Assembly (NCBI GenBank): GCA_002691205.1
Contig: NZHD01000045.1
Coordinates: 1-34,106 of the forward strand
Direction of reading: 5' to 3'
Length of the DNA: 34,106 nucleotides
Source: Deltaproteobacteria bacterium
GTDB taxonomy: Bacteria > Myxococcota_A > UBA9160 > UBA4427
The notes under the pieces are model-generated. The model searched no databases, had not been told where the DNA came from, and was given only the letters and a program-made list of their open reading frames with translations. The translations under genes were made by a program, and so were the position numbers. Positions 1 to 8,700 of the stretch are shown piece after piece; positions within the stretch are counted from its first letter, which is position 1; every line of letters starts with the position of its first letter.

Positions 1-1342
1 AGTCGATGTTGCTCTCGTTGCCCCATTCATACAGGTAGTCCAGCTTGAAGACGATCTGCGGGATGGGCTTGTACTGAATACCCACGGTCAAGACGTCCAA
101 GTTGAACTTCTGACCTGCCGCCAACTGCTGGGCGGTGGGCGCAGTCTGGAAGGCCTTCTGCGTATTCACCTGGCTGTAGCGCAGGAAGGGCTCCAGGCTC
201 TGCTTCGAATCCGGCATCAACAAAGAGAACACGTTGTACGCGCCTTCGATGTACCAGCCCTGACTTTCCGAAGCCAAACAAGCCCCCGCTGCGGCACATC
301 TAGTTTCAAACACACCAGGATCGGTTTCGATTACGCTGTTGTTCCAAGTATCGGGATTGTCGATGTAGGCCTGCGAGAACAACGCTCGGAAGTGGAAACC
401 GTATCGCTGGTACTGCGCATGGATCTCATACATGGTCATCTGCAGGTCGCCCACTGGAGTGCCCCCGACGGCCTCTTGGTCCTGACCCTGGTGGCCCGTG
501 TAGAATGAACCACCCACCATCAAACCTGAGAAGACATCCACGTCCACTCGACCGGTGAAGGAGAAGTTGTTCGCCAATCCCCAGTCGCCGATACCCTTCT
601 GTCGACCACCCCGGTAACCCCCGGCGCCGAAGCCCGCACCATCCATACTGACCACACCGTAGGCCTGATAGGAGACCCGATCACCAAGACGACCGTAGAT
701 ACCCGCACCCCCTTCACGCCACGTCGACGGCATCATGACCTTTTCGACCAAAGGTCGATCCACACCGTAGTAGAAAGTCGGTTCATGGATCTGATTGACA
801 AAACCCATGGGGTTCAGGATGAGACCCACGCGAAAGTTGAGTGCTTCGGAGTACTGATAATCTAGATTCAAGAACTCGACATACGTATTGCTCTTGCCTG
901 CATGCTCGAATTCGATCTCAGAGTTGAGGACCCACTTGTCGGAGAACTTGTAACCGACATAGAGAACCGCGCGCAGCGTATCGAATTCGCCCGCGTCATT
1001 GATTGTGTCGCGTTTGTAAAAGACCTCACCATAACCACCGATGGAGAGACCCGAGTCCTTGCGGTAGACCTTGCCCGCCACGGGACCGACGCCGTAGTAG
1101 TTTTCCCAGTTGCCGTCTTTCGGAACGGCGGCCTCTGTCACGGCTGCACTAATTTCGCCGGCGATGGTCTTGACCTGGCTTTCAAGGGCATCAACGCGCT
1201 CTTCCGTGCTCTTGCTGCCTTCGTCTTGGGTGTCTTGGGCCCATGCGTTTCCCGCCCCACTCACGATGGCGAATGCGATGGCCACTGCGATTGCACTGAG
1301 CACGCTGAAACGGCTGTCACTCCTACGGAGTTCTACGTTCAA
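1..1342 (-). CDS. Outer-membrane porin (phosphate-selective porin-like), partial
   Basis: The frame is open from a TTG at 1342 to the left edge (447 codons, no stop), so the 3' end lies outside the window. There is no ATG near the N-terminus. The TTG is chosen because AAGGAG lies 8 nt upstream. The protein has a signal peptide (hydrophobic 13-30, probable cleavage after AWA at 33-35), a short heptad-like helix at 43-62, then a beta-barrel with many aromatic girdle residues that opens with LSIGGYGEV at about 99-107. This layout (signal, short coiled coil, GGYGE strand) is typical of O/P-type and related trimeric porins, which let small solutes or anions cross the outer membrane. The substrate cannot be read from the sequence. 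A Fur-like box lies about 110 nt upstream. The fold is secure; the exact porin subfamily is not. Confidence 0.85.
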   Translation of the reverse strand, partial: MNVELRRSDSRFSVLSAIAVAIAFAIVSGAGNAWAQDTQDEGSKSTEERVDALESQVKTIAGEISAAVTEAAVPKDGNWENYYGVGPVAGKVYRKDSGLSIGGYGEVFYKRDTINDAGEFDTLRAVLYVGYKFSDKWVLNSEIEFEHAGKSNTYVEFLNLDYQYSEALNFRVGLILNPMGFVNQIHEPTFYYGVDRPLVEKVMMPSTWREGGAGIYGRLGDRVSYQAYGVVSMDGAGFGAGGYRGGRQKGIGDWGLANNFSFTGRVDVDVFSGLMVGGSFYTGHQGQDQEAVGGTPVGDLQMTMYEIHAQYQRYGFHFRALFSQAYIDNPDTWNNSVIETDPGVFETRCAAAGACLASESQGWYIEGAYNVFSLLMPDSKQSLEPFLRYSQVNTQKAFQTAPTAQQLAAGQKFNLDVLTVGIQYKPIPQIVFKLDYLYEWGNESNID

Positions 1343-1451
1343 AATTTACTCTCCTTGGGTACTTGGGTGCCAAACAGTTTGAATCATGCCCCCATGCACG
1401 AAACAAACGAGCCAACTTATGCCCACTGGTCTAAGACAAACTCATGTTGAA

Positions 1452-1470
1452 AAAAATGAATATCAATGTC
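1452..1470 (-). promoter_or_regulatory. Fur-like box upstream of the porin
   Basis: Read on the minus strand, these 19 bases match 14 of 19 positions of the classical Fur consensus (GATAATGATAATCATTATC). They lie in the AT-rich region about 110 nt upstream of the porin start. Iron control of a porin is plausible but inferred: AT-rich DNA gives chance matches, and I could not place a clear -35/-10 pair next to it. Confidence 0.3.
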
Positions 1471-1620
1471 GATTAACCAGGCAGATAGATAATGGAATCG
1501 AAAGTGTTTTTCAATACCCAATCGAGTCTCGGCCGACAAAAATGGTTTTAACCTCGGTAAGTATTCGATTTTAATAGTTTTTATTTAAATCAGGCCAAGA
1601 AGACACCCTTCTTCGACCCC

Positions 1621-2006
1621 ATGGGTCCCAGCCCCATGAGGAGAGGCGCCTAAGTCGTCTCCTACGAGTCAACTGAAAACGGATCGCCAATACACCCAGC
1701 TCAAGGCGAGACAGAGGGAGAGCGGGCGACTGCCTAGATAAGAGAAGGACCCGTCGATGAAGACTTGGAGATCAACGGCGGGAAGGGTTGCCCCACTCGG
1801 TCAAGAGGTCGCCCTCCAGCGAAAAAGGGGTCGAGCGTGTGGCCCGAGTAAATGCGTACGTGTTCTCGAAGTGAAGTGGGTGGTGCTCCCTTACAGAGCA
1901 GTCACGAAACCAGCGACAACAGTGCGGGCATGGAAGGGCTGGTCAGCCGTCTTGGTAGCTTCCCAAGGGGAAGCCTAAGTGCCCTGTACTCGCCTAGATC
2001 GAATTC
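1621..2006 (+). ncRNA. Candidate large structured non-coding RNA
   Basis: This GC-rich block sits between AT-rich flanks and has no convincing reading frame. Pairings found by eye: 1639-1644/1658-1663; a long-range stem 1724-1730/1808-1814 (extended by 1717-1719/1815-1817) enclosing hairpin 1751-1758/1771-1778; 1831-1835/1865-1869 continuing as 1836-1841/1857-1862; 1880-1888/1896-1905 with a bulge; 1909-1914/1938-1943; and 1958-1964/1968-1974 with a 3-nt loop. Loop 1926-1931 can pair with 1979-1984, making a pseudoknot. Several pairs are G-U only if the plus strand is the RNA, which sets the orientation. A weak promoter (TTTAAC at 1547, 17 nt, TTTAAT at 1570) precedes it. The 1831-1905 part recalls group II intron domain V and its 3' flank. 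The size and isolation also recall HEARO/omega RNAs of IscB loci, but no IscB gene is near. Family unresolved. Confidence 0.5.
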
Positions 2007-2008
2007 TG

Positions 2009-2044
2009 GACAAAAAAAAGCCCGCCTTGCCGACGGGTTTGTGT
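2009..2044 (-). terminator. Intrinsic terminator, minus strand
   Basis: On the minus strand, CCCGTC (plus 2037-2032) pairs with GGCGGG (plus 2026-2021) across the loop GGCAA. One C and a run of eight T (plus 2019-2012) follow, which is a textbook rho-independent terminator. On the plus strand, AAGCCCG/CGGGTTT (2018-2024/2034-2040) also pairs fully but has only a weak T tract, so it might end the structured RNA less efficiently. No protein gene upstream on the minus strand needs this terminator. Confidence 0.65.
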
Positions 2045-2062
2045 ATTTCGTATGATGACCAG

Positions 2063-2090
2063 ATACTAGCAAAGCGAGGACTTGTGTCAA
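2063..2090 (-). promoter_or_regulatory. Sigma70-type extended -10 promoter, minus strand
   Basis: On the minus strand a perfect TTGACA (plus 2090-2085) is followed after 16 nt by TAGTAT (plus 2068-2063). The -10 is preceded by TGC, the extended -10 signature. The expected start near 2056 leaves only about 45 nt before the terminator at 2009-2044 ends the transcript. Nothing protein-coding lies between. Confidence 0.45.
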
Positions 2091-2200
2091 TGGTCTTTTT
2101 TCAAACTTTTGAAATTCGCTTCTGAGACCGCCAAAACCGTGCCCAACCCCTCATTAAGGGCTTATTTCTCGTCTCTGAAACGACGTTCTACAAGGTATTT

Positions 2201-3514
2201 TTGAATAGGAGCTATGTTGGGCGTGTGCCCTGCATTCAACGTTCAATTTGGCTCGCTTCCGTCGCTTTTGGGCTCGGTTTAATCTGCTTTCCGACGCTCT
2301 CATGGGGCCACGCGAAGAGCGTCTCTTATTCGAATTGGCAGTTTGAAGAGAGCACTCTTCGTGTCAGCGTTCGGGTCTCCCTCCTCGAGTTGAGCCGGCT
2401 CCCCCTCCCCCTCCCCGTCACCGGCCGGGGCTCGGATACAGCCGCCCTCCAGGGCGTCGGGGAATATCTAAGCCGACACCTCATGGCTTTCACCGACGAG
2501 GGCCCGTGCTCCCAGGTCGATGGCCCTCGCAGCCGGCCCACCGAGAAAGGCTGGCTGCTCTTTAGCTGGACCTTGCAGTGCCCCGATGGAGCTGACGTTG
2601 TGCTGAGAAGCGACATCCTGATTGACCAAGCCCCCTCCCACATGCATTTTGCAAGGACCAAATTTCCAGCCCAAGAACCCGGTCAGAGACCGCGTATTCT
2701 CGAGCGAGTCCTCACGGAAACGGAGCCCAATTGGACCCTGCCTCAGTCTGAAGACGGCTTCGCGGCCCAAAGTCCCGACCTCGTGGAGACGGCCTCAGGG
2801 ACTTCGTTTCTATCGTACTTGAACCTTGGAATACGCCACATCCTAAGCGGGTGGGATCACCTGGCCTTCGTTTTGGCTCTTGTCTTGCTCGCTCGAAACC
2901 TTCGCGAACTCGCCACGCTCGTCACCGGATTCACTTTGGCTCATAGCCTGACATTGGGGCTGGCAGTTTTGGGATGGATCGAACCTCACGCGACTTCCAT
3001 TGAGGCCGTCATCGGTTTTTCGGTTGCCTTGCTGGCGGCTGAGAACAACTGGATCTTGGGCGGGCGAGGTCGACTCATTCCCACTTTGGCGACCCTCGGG
3101 CTACTCGCAATGGGCGGTCTCGCCTTGGCTCATGTGGGTCAGATCGGCGCCCTTACCCTTTTCGGCTTGGCCCTTTTCTCCTTCAGCCATTTTGAGACCC
3201 TCAAGAGAGCCGTGGAGCCCCACCTTCACCGAATGATGCTGGCCTTTGCCTTTGGACTCGTCCACGGGTTTGGCTTCGCGGGCGTACTGGCCGAACTCTC
3301 GCTGCCGCCACAACGCTTGGTGCCCGCCCTCTTGGGCTTCAATCTGGGAGTCGAAATAGGGCAGCTCGCCATTGTGGCCCTCATTTGGCCAGCCCTTTTG
3401 TTCCTGCGCAGCCACCTCCGCGCACCTGGCTACCGTCTCTTGACCGAGATCGCCTCGGCCTCGATTTGTGGCCTTGGACTCTTCTGGTTCCTCACCCGCG
3501 CCTACAGTCCCTGA
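2201..3514 (+). CDS. HupE/UreJ-family integral membrane protein
   Basis: This 437-residue protein has an N-terminal signal (16-36), an extracytoplasmic domain of about 160 residues, and a C-terminal bundle of about seven membrane helices. Family motifs of HupE/UreJ type 2 proteins are clear: GIRHILSGWDH at 210-220, TGFTLAHSLTL at 242-252, FGLVHGFGFAG at 351-361 and GFNLGVEIGQL at 379-389. The conserved His and Asp in these helices fit metal handling. Relatives are linked to nickel or cobalt uptake beside hydrogenase and urease genes. No such genes are in this window, so the metal is unknown. The start is TTG with AAGG 5 nt upstream; a GTG at 2225 is a shorter alternative that still keeps the signal peptide. 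Confidence 0.85.
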   Translation: MNRSYVGRVPCIQRSIWLASVAFGLGLICFPTLSWGHAKSVSYSNWQFEESTLRVSVRVSLLELSRLPLPLPVTGRGSDTAALQGVGEYLSRHLMAFTDEGPCSQVDGPRSRPTEKGWLLFSWTLQCPDGADVVLRSDILIDQAPSHMHFARTKFPAQEPGQRPRILERVLTETEPNWTLPQSEDGFAAQSPDLVETASGTSFLSYLNLGIRHILSGWDHLAFVLALVLLARNLRELATLVTGFTLAHSLTLGLAVLGWIEPHATSIEAVIGFSVALLAAENNWILGGRGRLIPTLATLGLLAMGGLALAHVGQIGALTLFGLALFSFSHFETLKRAVEPHLHRMMLAFAFGLVHGFGFAGVLAELSLPPQRLVPALLGFNLGVEIGQLAIVALIWPALLFLRSHLRAPGYRLLTEIASASICGLGLFWFLTRAYSP

Positions 3515-3608
3515 GCGAGACCGCGAGAGGCGATACCCGCAGGGGCCCATCACGACGTTTTCTACTCCGGTTCGCCCCGTGAGTGGCCGATAAGGAAGGA
3601 TCGTCAAA

Positions 3609-4235
3609 ATGACCCGGAGAGATCCGGGATCGCCCAAGCAGGAGAAGACCGTCTCCATGAAGTCCGAATCAGCCTTATCGGCTTACCCTAAAACCACCGA
3701 CAGCGGCCGACCTGCGCCCGGCGACGAGGTCCAGGTCCCAAGAGGCCCCGATCGACGCCGTCGCCCCACTTCCCCCTGGCGAAATCCGTTTGGGCCGAAG
3801 AGGCGAAAAGCGGCTCGGCGAAAAGACGAGACTGAAAATACTTTCGTGGACCGCTTTAACGCGAAAGATGTCGCTCTCCTCGTTTTTATTCTCACACTCA
3901 ATTTACTCGACGCCCTCTTTACCCTTCTCTGGATCCAACGAGGCGGAGGCGAGGCCAATCCGTTTATGGCCTACATGCTTGAGCTGGGCGATGAATTCTT
4001 TCTGGCCCAAAAATGCTTTGTGGTGGGCGTTTGGCTTGTTCTGTTAACTATTCATAAGAATTTCAAGCTTGCTCGCGTTGGACTCTATGCCCTCGCGGCC
4101 GTCTATACGGCGCTCTTGATCGGCCATATCACCTTAGTCACACAGGAAATCAATCCGGGTGAACCTCTGACCATTCAGCTCGGCTTCTTAAATGAAGCGA
4201 CCGAGCAGGGCCGGAACGGCCGCCTCGACCCGTAA
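3609..4235 (+). CDS. DUF5658 small membrane protein
   Basis: This 208-residue protein has a long basic, proline-rich cytoplasmic N-terminus (1-80) and three membrane helices at about 87-108, 133-148 and 156-177. The first helix carries NLLDALFT (98-105) and the following loop carries EANPFM (115-120), the signature of the DUF5658 family, whose function is unknown. GGAAGGA about 8 nt upstream supports the start at 3609; an internal ATG at 3657 is a weaker alternative. Its last 48 bases overlap the end of rsmE on the opposite strand, so the two genes converge and interlock. It lies 94 nt after the HupE-like gene and could be co-transcribed with it. Confidence 0.75.
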   Translation: MTRRDPGSPKQEKTVSMKSESALSAYPKTTDSGRPAPGDEVQVPRGPDRRRRPTSPWRNPFGPKRRKAARRKDETENTFVDRFNAKDVALLVFILTLNLLDALFTLLWIQRGGGEANPFMAYMLELGDEFFLAQKCFVVGVWLVLLTIHKNFKLARVGLYALAAVYTALLIGHITLVTQEINPGEPLTIQLGFLNEATEQGRNGRLDP

Positions 4236-4898
4236 AGGCCTCGACCCCAAGCTGACGCGCTGCGCTTCCAACCGATCCCAAAGGTTAAGCTCAAACTCAT
4301 TCCAACCCGCTTCCGGCCCAATCACAAGAAGGTCGCCTTCACGTCCAGGTGAAGGAAGGCAAGGAATGGGGGCCGGGTGAGCCACATACAGCTGACCGGA
4401 CCCCAGTCGTGTGAGCACCTCATCCTCGACAAATGGACGAAAGCGGGGCCTAAGCTCAACCTGAGGAAGCTGCGTATCCCTTCCCTGCTCGAGCCCGAGA
4501 ATCAATTGATCAAAGATTGACTCGTCTCGCAAAGCGTGACTCTGCCAAAAGCTTTTCTCCACCGCCGCCGCTCCTAAGAGCACGATTCGCTTCACGCCCA
4601 TGGACGTCGCAGAGATCAAGACTCTCTTCAGAACCGGAGGGCGCGGGAGAGCCAAGACCAGTGTGATGGGCGACGACGACGGGGGAGGATGGTGAAAAGA
4701 GACTTCTAACTCCGCAAAATCGAGCCCCAACTCCGTCACGCACCCCTCACCCACTGATCCGTTCAGTCGCCCGACGCGTAAGCGAGAACCCATTTCGACC
4801 CGCTGAATCTCAGTCAAATGCTGATAACGACGCCCCGTCAGGCGAACCCGATCGGCTGAACCCGAAAAATCTTCATCCAAAAGGACGATGAGATTCAC
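4188..4898 (-). CDS. rsmE: 16S rRNA (uracil-1498-N3)-methyltransferase RsmE
   Basis: RsmE methylates N3 of U1498 in helix 44 of 16S rRNA using SAM. The 236 residues match the usual length, with an N-terminal PUA-like part (1-70) and a C-terminal SPOUT knot. Knot motifs are IGPEAGWNEFEL (193-204) and SLGSRPLRVEAA (216-227). The commoner forms are IGPEGGF and LGxRILRxETA, so this is a somewhat divergent member. Its ATG overlaps the stop of the upstream HAD gene in an ATGA (4895-4898), so the two are translationally coupled. Its 3' end overlaps the convergent DUF5658 gene by 48 bp. Confidence 0.9.
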   Translation of the reverse strand: MNLIVLLDEDFSGSADRVRLTGRRYQHLTEIQRVEMGSRLRVGRLNGSVGEGCVTELGLDFAELEVSFHHPPPSSSPITLVLALPRPPVLKRVLISATSMGVKRIVLLGAAAVEKSFWQSHALRDESIFDQLILGLEQGRDTQLPQVELRPRFRPFVEDEVLTRLGSGQLYVAHPAPIPCLPSPGREGDLLVIGPEAGWNEFELNLWDRLEAQRVSLGSRPLRVEAAVPALLGRFI

Positions 4899-5656
4899 TT
4901 CGCCGTTTCCAAATCGTCCAGAATTGAGACCAGTTCGGACAGGTCAGCGATTTGAAAATCGGGTCTAGGCCCCGTGTATTCGGCCAAGGCCGTCACTGGA
5001 TCGGCGATCCTCCGCGTGATCCACACCGTGCGAATCCCTAAAGCCGCAGCACCAGCAACATCCGCCTTGAGACTATCGCCCACATGAAGGACCTCATCTG
5101 GATCCAGCTCCAATGAGTCTAAGGTGATCCGGAAAATCTCCGAATGAGGCTTGCGCATGCCTGCGGCATCCGAGATCACAACGACATCAAACAAATCCGA
5201 CAAATTGGCCTGATCAAGGACCTTCTGAGCCGCGGGGGTATGGCTGAAGTTTGAGCAAAGGCCCAGCCGAACACGCTCTTTAAGCAAACTCAAGACGTCT
5301 TCGTGATGATCAAGAACACGAACATGCTCTCGCAGCCCATCCATATGCGTGTCCACTAAGGCGCTGATCAAGCGATCATCTTCCAACTCAAGCCTCCGAG
5401 CCAGAGTCGTAAAGCGCTCGGTGGTGGGAAGCTCCTTTTGCTGAGCGTAATGACTCTCAAGGAACTGCTTTTCCAGTTCGCGCATGGTCGACAAGAAAGC
5501 GTCGAATGAGATCTCTCCATACTCCGCCGTCAGCGCATGAAGGCTCAAAAACGAGCTCGGGATCATACGCCCTTGGTATTCGGTTCTCGGCATCTCCTCA
5601 CCTAGGAGATCCACAAGCGTATCGAAAAGATCAAAGACCACAGCACGAATCGGCAT
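4895..5656 (-). CDS. HAD-superfamily hydrolase
   Basis: This is a 253-residue HAD (subfamily IA) protein with a helical cap. The start at 5656 is chosen because GGAGA lies about 5 nt upstream and the nucleophile motif then sits at the expected N-terminal place; the open frame extends 22 codons further. Motif I is FDLFDTLVD (8-16): nucleophile Asp9 is present but the usual acid/base Asp two residues later is Phe11, a variant seen in haloacid dehalogenases and some atypical HADs. Motif II is CSN (Ser135), motif III Lys169 in RKP, motif IV GDSLKAD (Asp194, Asp199). It may be a phosphatase or dehalogenase; the substrate cannot be told. It is coupled to rsmE by a 4-bp overlap. Confidence 0.8.
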   Translation of the reverse strand: MPIRAVVFDLFDTLVDLLGEEMPRTEYQGRMIPSSFLSLHALTAEYGEISFDAFLSTMRELEKQFLESHYAQQKELPTTERFTTLARRLELEDDRLISALVDTHMDGLREHVRVLDHHEDVLSLLKERVRLGLCSNFSHTPAAQKVLDQANLSDLFDVVVISDAAGMRKPHSEIFRITLDSLELDPDEVLHVGDSLKADVAGAAALGIRTVWITRRIADPVTALAEYTGPRPDFQIADLSELVSILDDLETAK

Positions 5657-5797
5657 AACGTCTCCAATACTAGCAAGCCAAAGCGTCCAGTGGGAGAACT
5701 CACACCGAAGTAAACCATTCACTCAGCGCCATAGAGTCGAGTTCAACAAAAGTGAAGAGACTGAGCCCCCATCGCCCAAGAACCTAGGCGCGAGCGA

Positions 5798-8700
5798 TCA
5801 GCCGTCTGAATCTTCACCGCTGACCAAAAGGCGGCTCCGAAGATCCACCAGTCTATCGAGAAGATCGTCTGCAGATGCGCAGCGCTGTTCGGGGTCTTTC
5901 TCAAGCAAGTTGAGAATCAACTCAGCCACCGGGGCCGGAAGGTCAGGCGTGAGGGAACGCGGGTCGGGCGGATCCGTATGGCGGTGATGATAGGCGACGT
6001 CCCCGTTTGGGAATGGCACAGATCCCGTCGCCAGCTCAAAGAGTGTGACGCCCAAAGAATACAAGTCCGTCTGTCGATCAACCGCCCCACCCATCACCTG
6101 CTCGGGCGACATGTAAAAAGGGGTGCCGGTGATCACTGTCGTACCACCGCGCACCTCCTCAAACATTTTGGCCAGGCCGAAGTCCATGACTTTCACTGTG
6201 TCTTCGGTGGTCAGAAAAAGATTTCCCGTCTTGATGTCACGATGGACCACGCCTTGTGAATGCGCGTATTGCAAAGCTGAAGCCACCTGCGAGGCGACGG
6301 CTAAGAGATGACTCAGGCGCAGGCGACTGCGCTCCTGAAGAATTAGATTGAACGGCTCGCCCGAGAGCAACTCCATCGCAATAAAGAGATGGCCGTCCTC
6401 CTGGCCTGCATCGTAGACGGTCACAATATGAGGGTGATTAAGACGAGCGGCGGCTTGAGCCTCACGTACAAAAAGCTGCGCGGCCCGCGGTTGATACCGG
6501 CGAAGATCTTCAGGGAGGCGCTTCAAGGCAACGATTCGATCGAGACGACGATCACGTGCTTGATACACCACACCCATCCCGCCCCGTCCAATTTCCTCCA
6601 AGATTTCATACCGGGATTCAGAGACAAAAGCCGTCGCCGCATCTCCCAGGCCCTTTGCCTCTGAAAGCGAAACGCGTGAACGCTCACTGACACTGCGTTG
6701 CTTTCGAATCATTTCAATTCGAGGAGCGACCTCGGGATAAGTAGGCTCTCTCCGCCTTAGATCCTCGAGAACCTCAAGAGCACGTTCAAGGCTTCCCGAC
6801 TGCTCCAGCAGATCGGCTAGCCTCGAGTACTTCTCAGAAGCCGCACTGCCGGGAAGAAACGTCGCGATGTGACGTTCGAGTTGTTGTGCAGCTAGGTCAA
6901 AATGGCCTTCTCGCTCAAAAGCCAGAGTCAGCAGCCACGTCGACTCGGCGTAATCCTCATCGTCGGAGGCAATGCATTGAAGAAGCCTCATCGCCCGGGG
7001 GCGACGATCGTTTTCCAACGCAAGTTTCGCCGCCTTAAAGACTTCACCGGACCTCTCAAGGGCAGACAGCCACAAATCAATGGCACGTGCCTCGCTGTAG
7101 CACTCCACCGCGCGCTCAAAATCACGCCCCAACTCGTAACACCGGCCTGCTTCAATCCAGTTATCCATCCGCCGGTACATCTGTGCAGCCTCGATGGGTT
7201 CGTTGGATTCAATCAAAAGCTTCGCGGCCCTTTCGTAATCATGCTCACGGGCATAGATGAGAGCCGCTTCATGAAAATCTCCAGCCGATTCAAAGTGATC
7301 CGCGGCTCGGGTCTGCTGGCCCCGGTCGCTGTGAAAGCGAGCCAGCATACGATGCGCCAAGTCGGCCTGACCATCCAATTCAAGGTGCCTTGACACCGAT
7401 TCGATGTCTCCGAGCAAGTAGGGCTGGACGGCTGGCGGGCAGCCTTTAAAAATGACGGCTTCGCTTCCCAGGTCTATGTCGATGCAGGCGGGCTGATAGC
7501 TATTGACCTCGACATCCCGTTCAAGCACGCGATCGCCGCCACCCACGATGAGGCGATGGCTGCCTTTTACGAGTTGCATCCTGAGAAGACCTTCACTGGC
7601 TCGCCTCAAGGTCTCTGGATGCCCCGCGACCACCACAGAGACATCCTCGGCCAGGCCTTGGTGCCAAGAAACGCGGAAATCCACAGGGCATGTCTCTGGG
7701 AAAGCGGCAAACTCAAGCCTCACCGTTCGTCGATGACGAATTCGAACCAACTTCTGATCCGTAAAATCCGCCAAAACCTCATCATTGTTCGGATCCAGGA
7801 GCATGCCTTCGACCCGAACCCAAAAGCGCCGGGAAAGAAGGCGATTAAACTGGGTCTCTCGATTGACGAGATGCCTTTCATGATGAGTCGCGGGGCCGCC
7901 TTTACGAATCCTTTCCCGAATGACCGAAAGATCACCAGGCTCCTCAGGTTTCCGGCTTGTAACTTGAATTCTAAAAACACCCCGGAGCTCCTCCGGATGC
8001 TCAACGGCGACGATGAGATCTCCGCGCTGTCGAATCATACGCAGCAAGGCGACCAAGGCAAGAAAGCCCATTCCAACCGTAAAGATCAGACTTCTTCTTG
8101 AGCCCACCTTGGACCATGCATCAACAGAGGACATCTCTTTACGTATCCAGGGAGGAAGCGAATCATGAGCCTTATCCACCAGGACAAGAAGTTCACCTTG
8201 CACACCCCGCTCCGGTTCTTCCGGCCAATCGACCGTCTTCGGAAAAAAAGAATACTGAGGAGCAAAGGCGGTGGGAAAACGCACTCGATCAAGCCACGCC
8301 CGAACGTGAGGCAAGGGAGCGTCGAGACCTTCCGCCACTTCTAACACGTGGGCGGTGTCATTCGCCCGGCCTTCAAGCATATAGAGGGTCGCCAGGTCGC
8401 GATACACCTCAGCTCTTCGCTCCACCAACTCAATGGCATCGACCGAATCACGAATGCTTTCAAGAGCCGCAAATTGAGCCGCCTCGGCCAAAAGTGGGTC
8501 GCGGTCCAACAGAGCCACGTGCGCTAAGGCGCGCCACACTTGAAAATTCCCGCCGCCCAGTTCGATGGCGCGCAGGTAGGCGTAACGAGCCGAACTCCAG
8601 TCCCCAGCGGCTTCGTATAAAGCCGCTGCATTCAAGGAAACGTCTCGCTGTAATACTTCGGACTCCGACTGGTCGGTTTGCAAGGAAGGCCAATACTGAG

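Noticed and set aside
1831..1905. A complete group II intron domain V
   Set aside because: The lower helix fits but the apical stem and GNRA-type loop do not form, and no reverse transcriptase or intron boundaries are seen.
1757..2055. Two overlapping plus-strand open frames (73 and 67 codons) inside the structured segment
   Set aside because: Different frames, no SD sequence, atypical composition, and overlap with dense RNA pairing; more likely non-coding.
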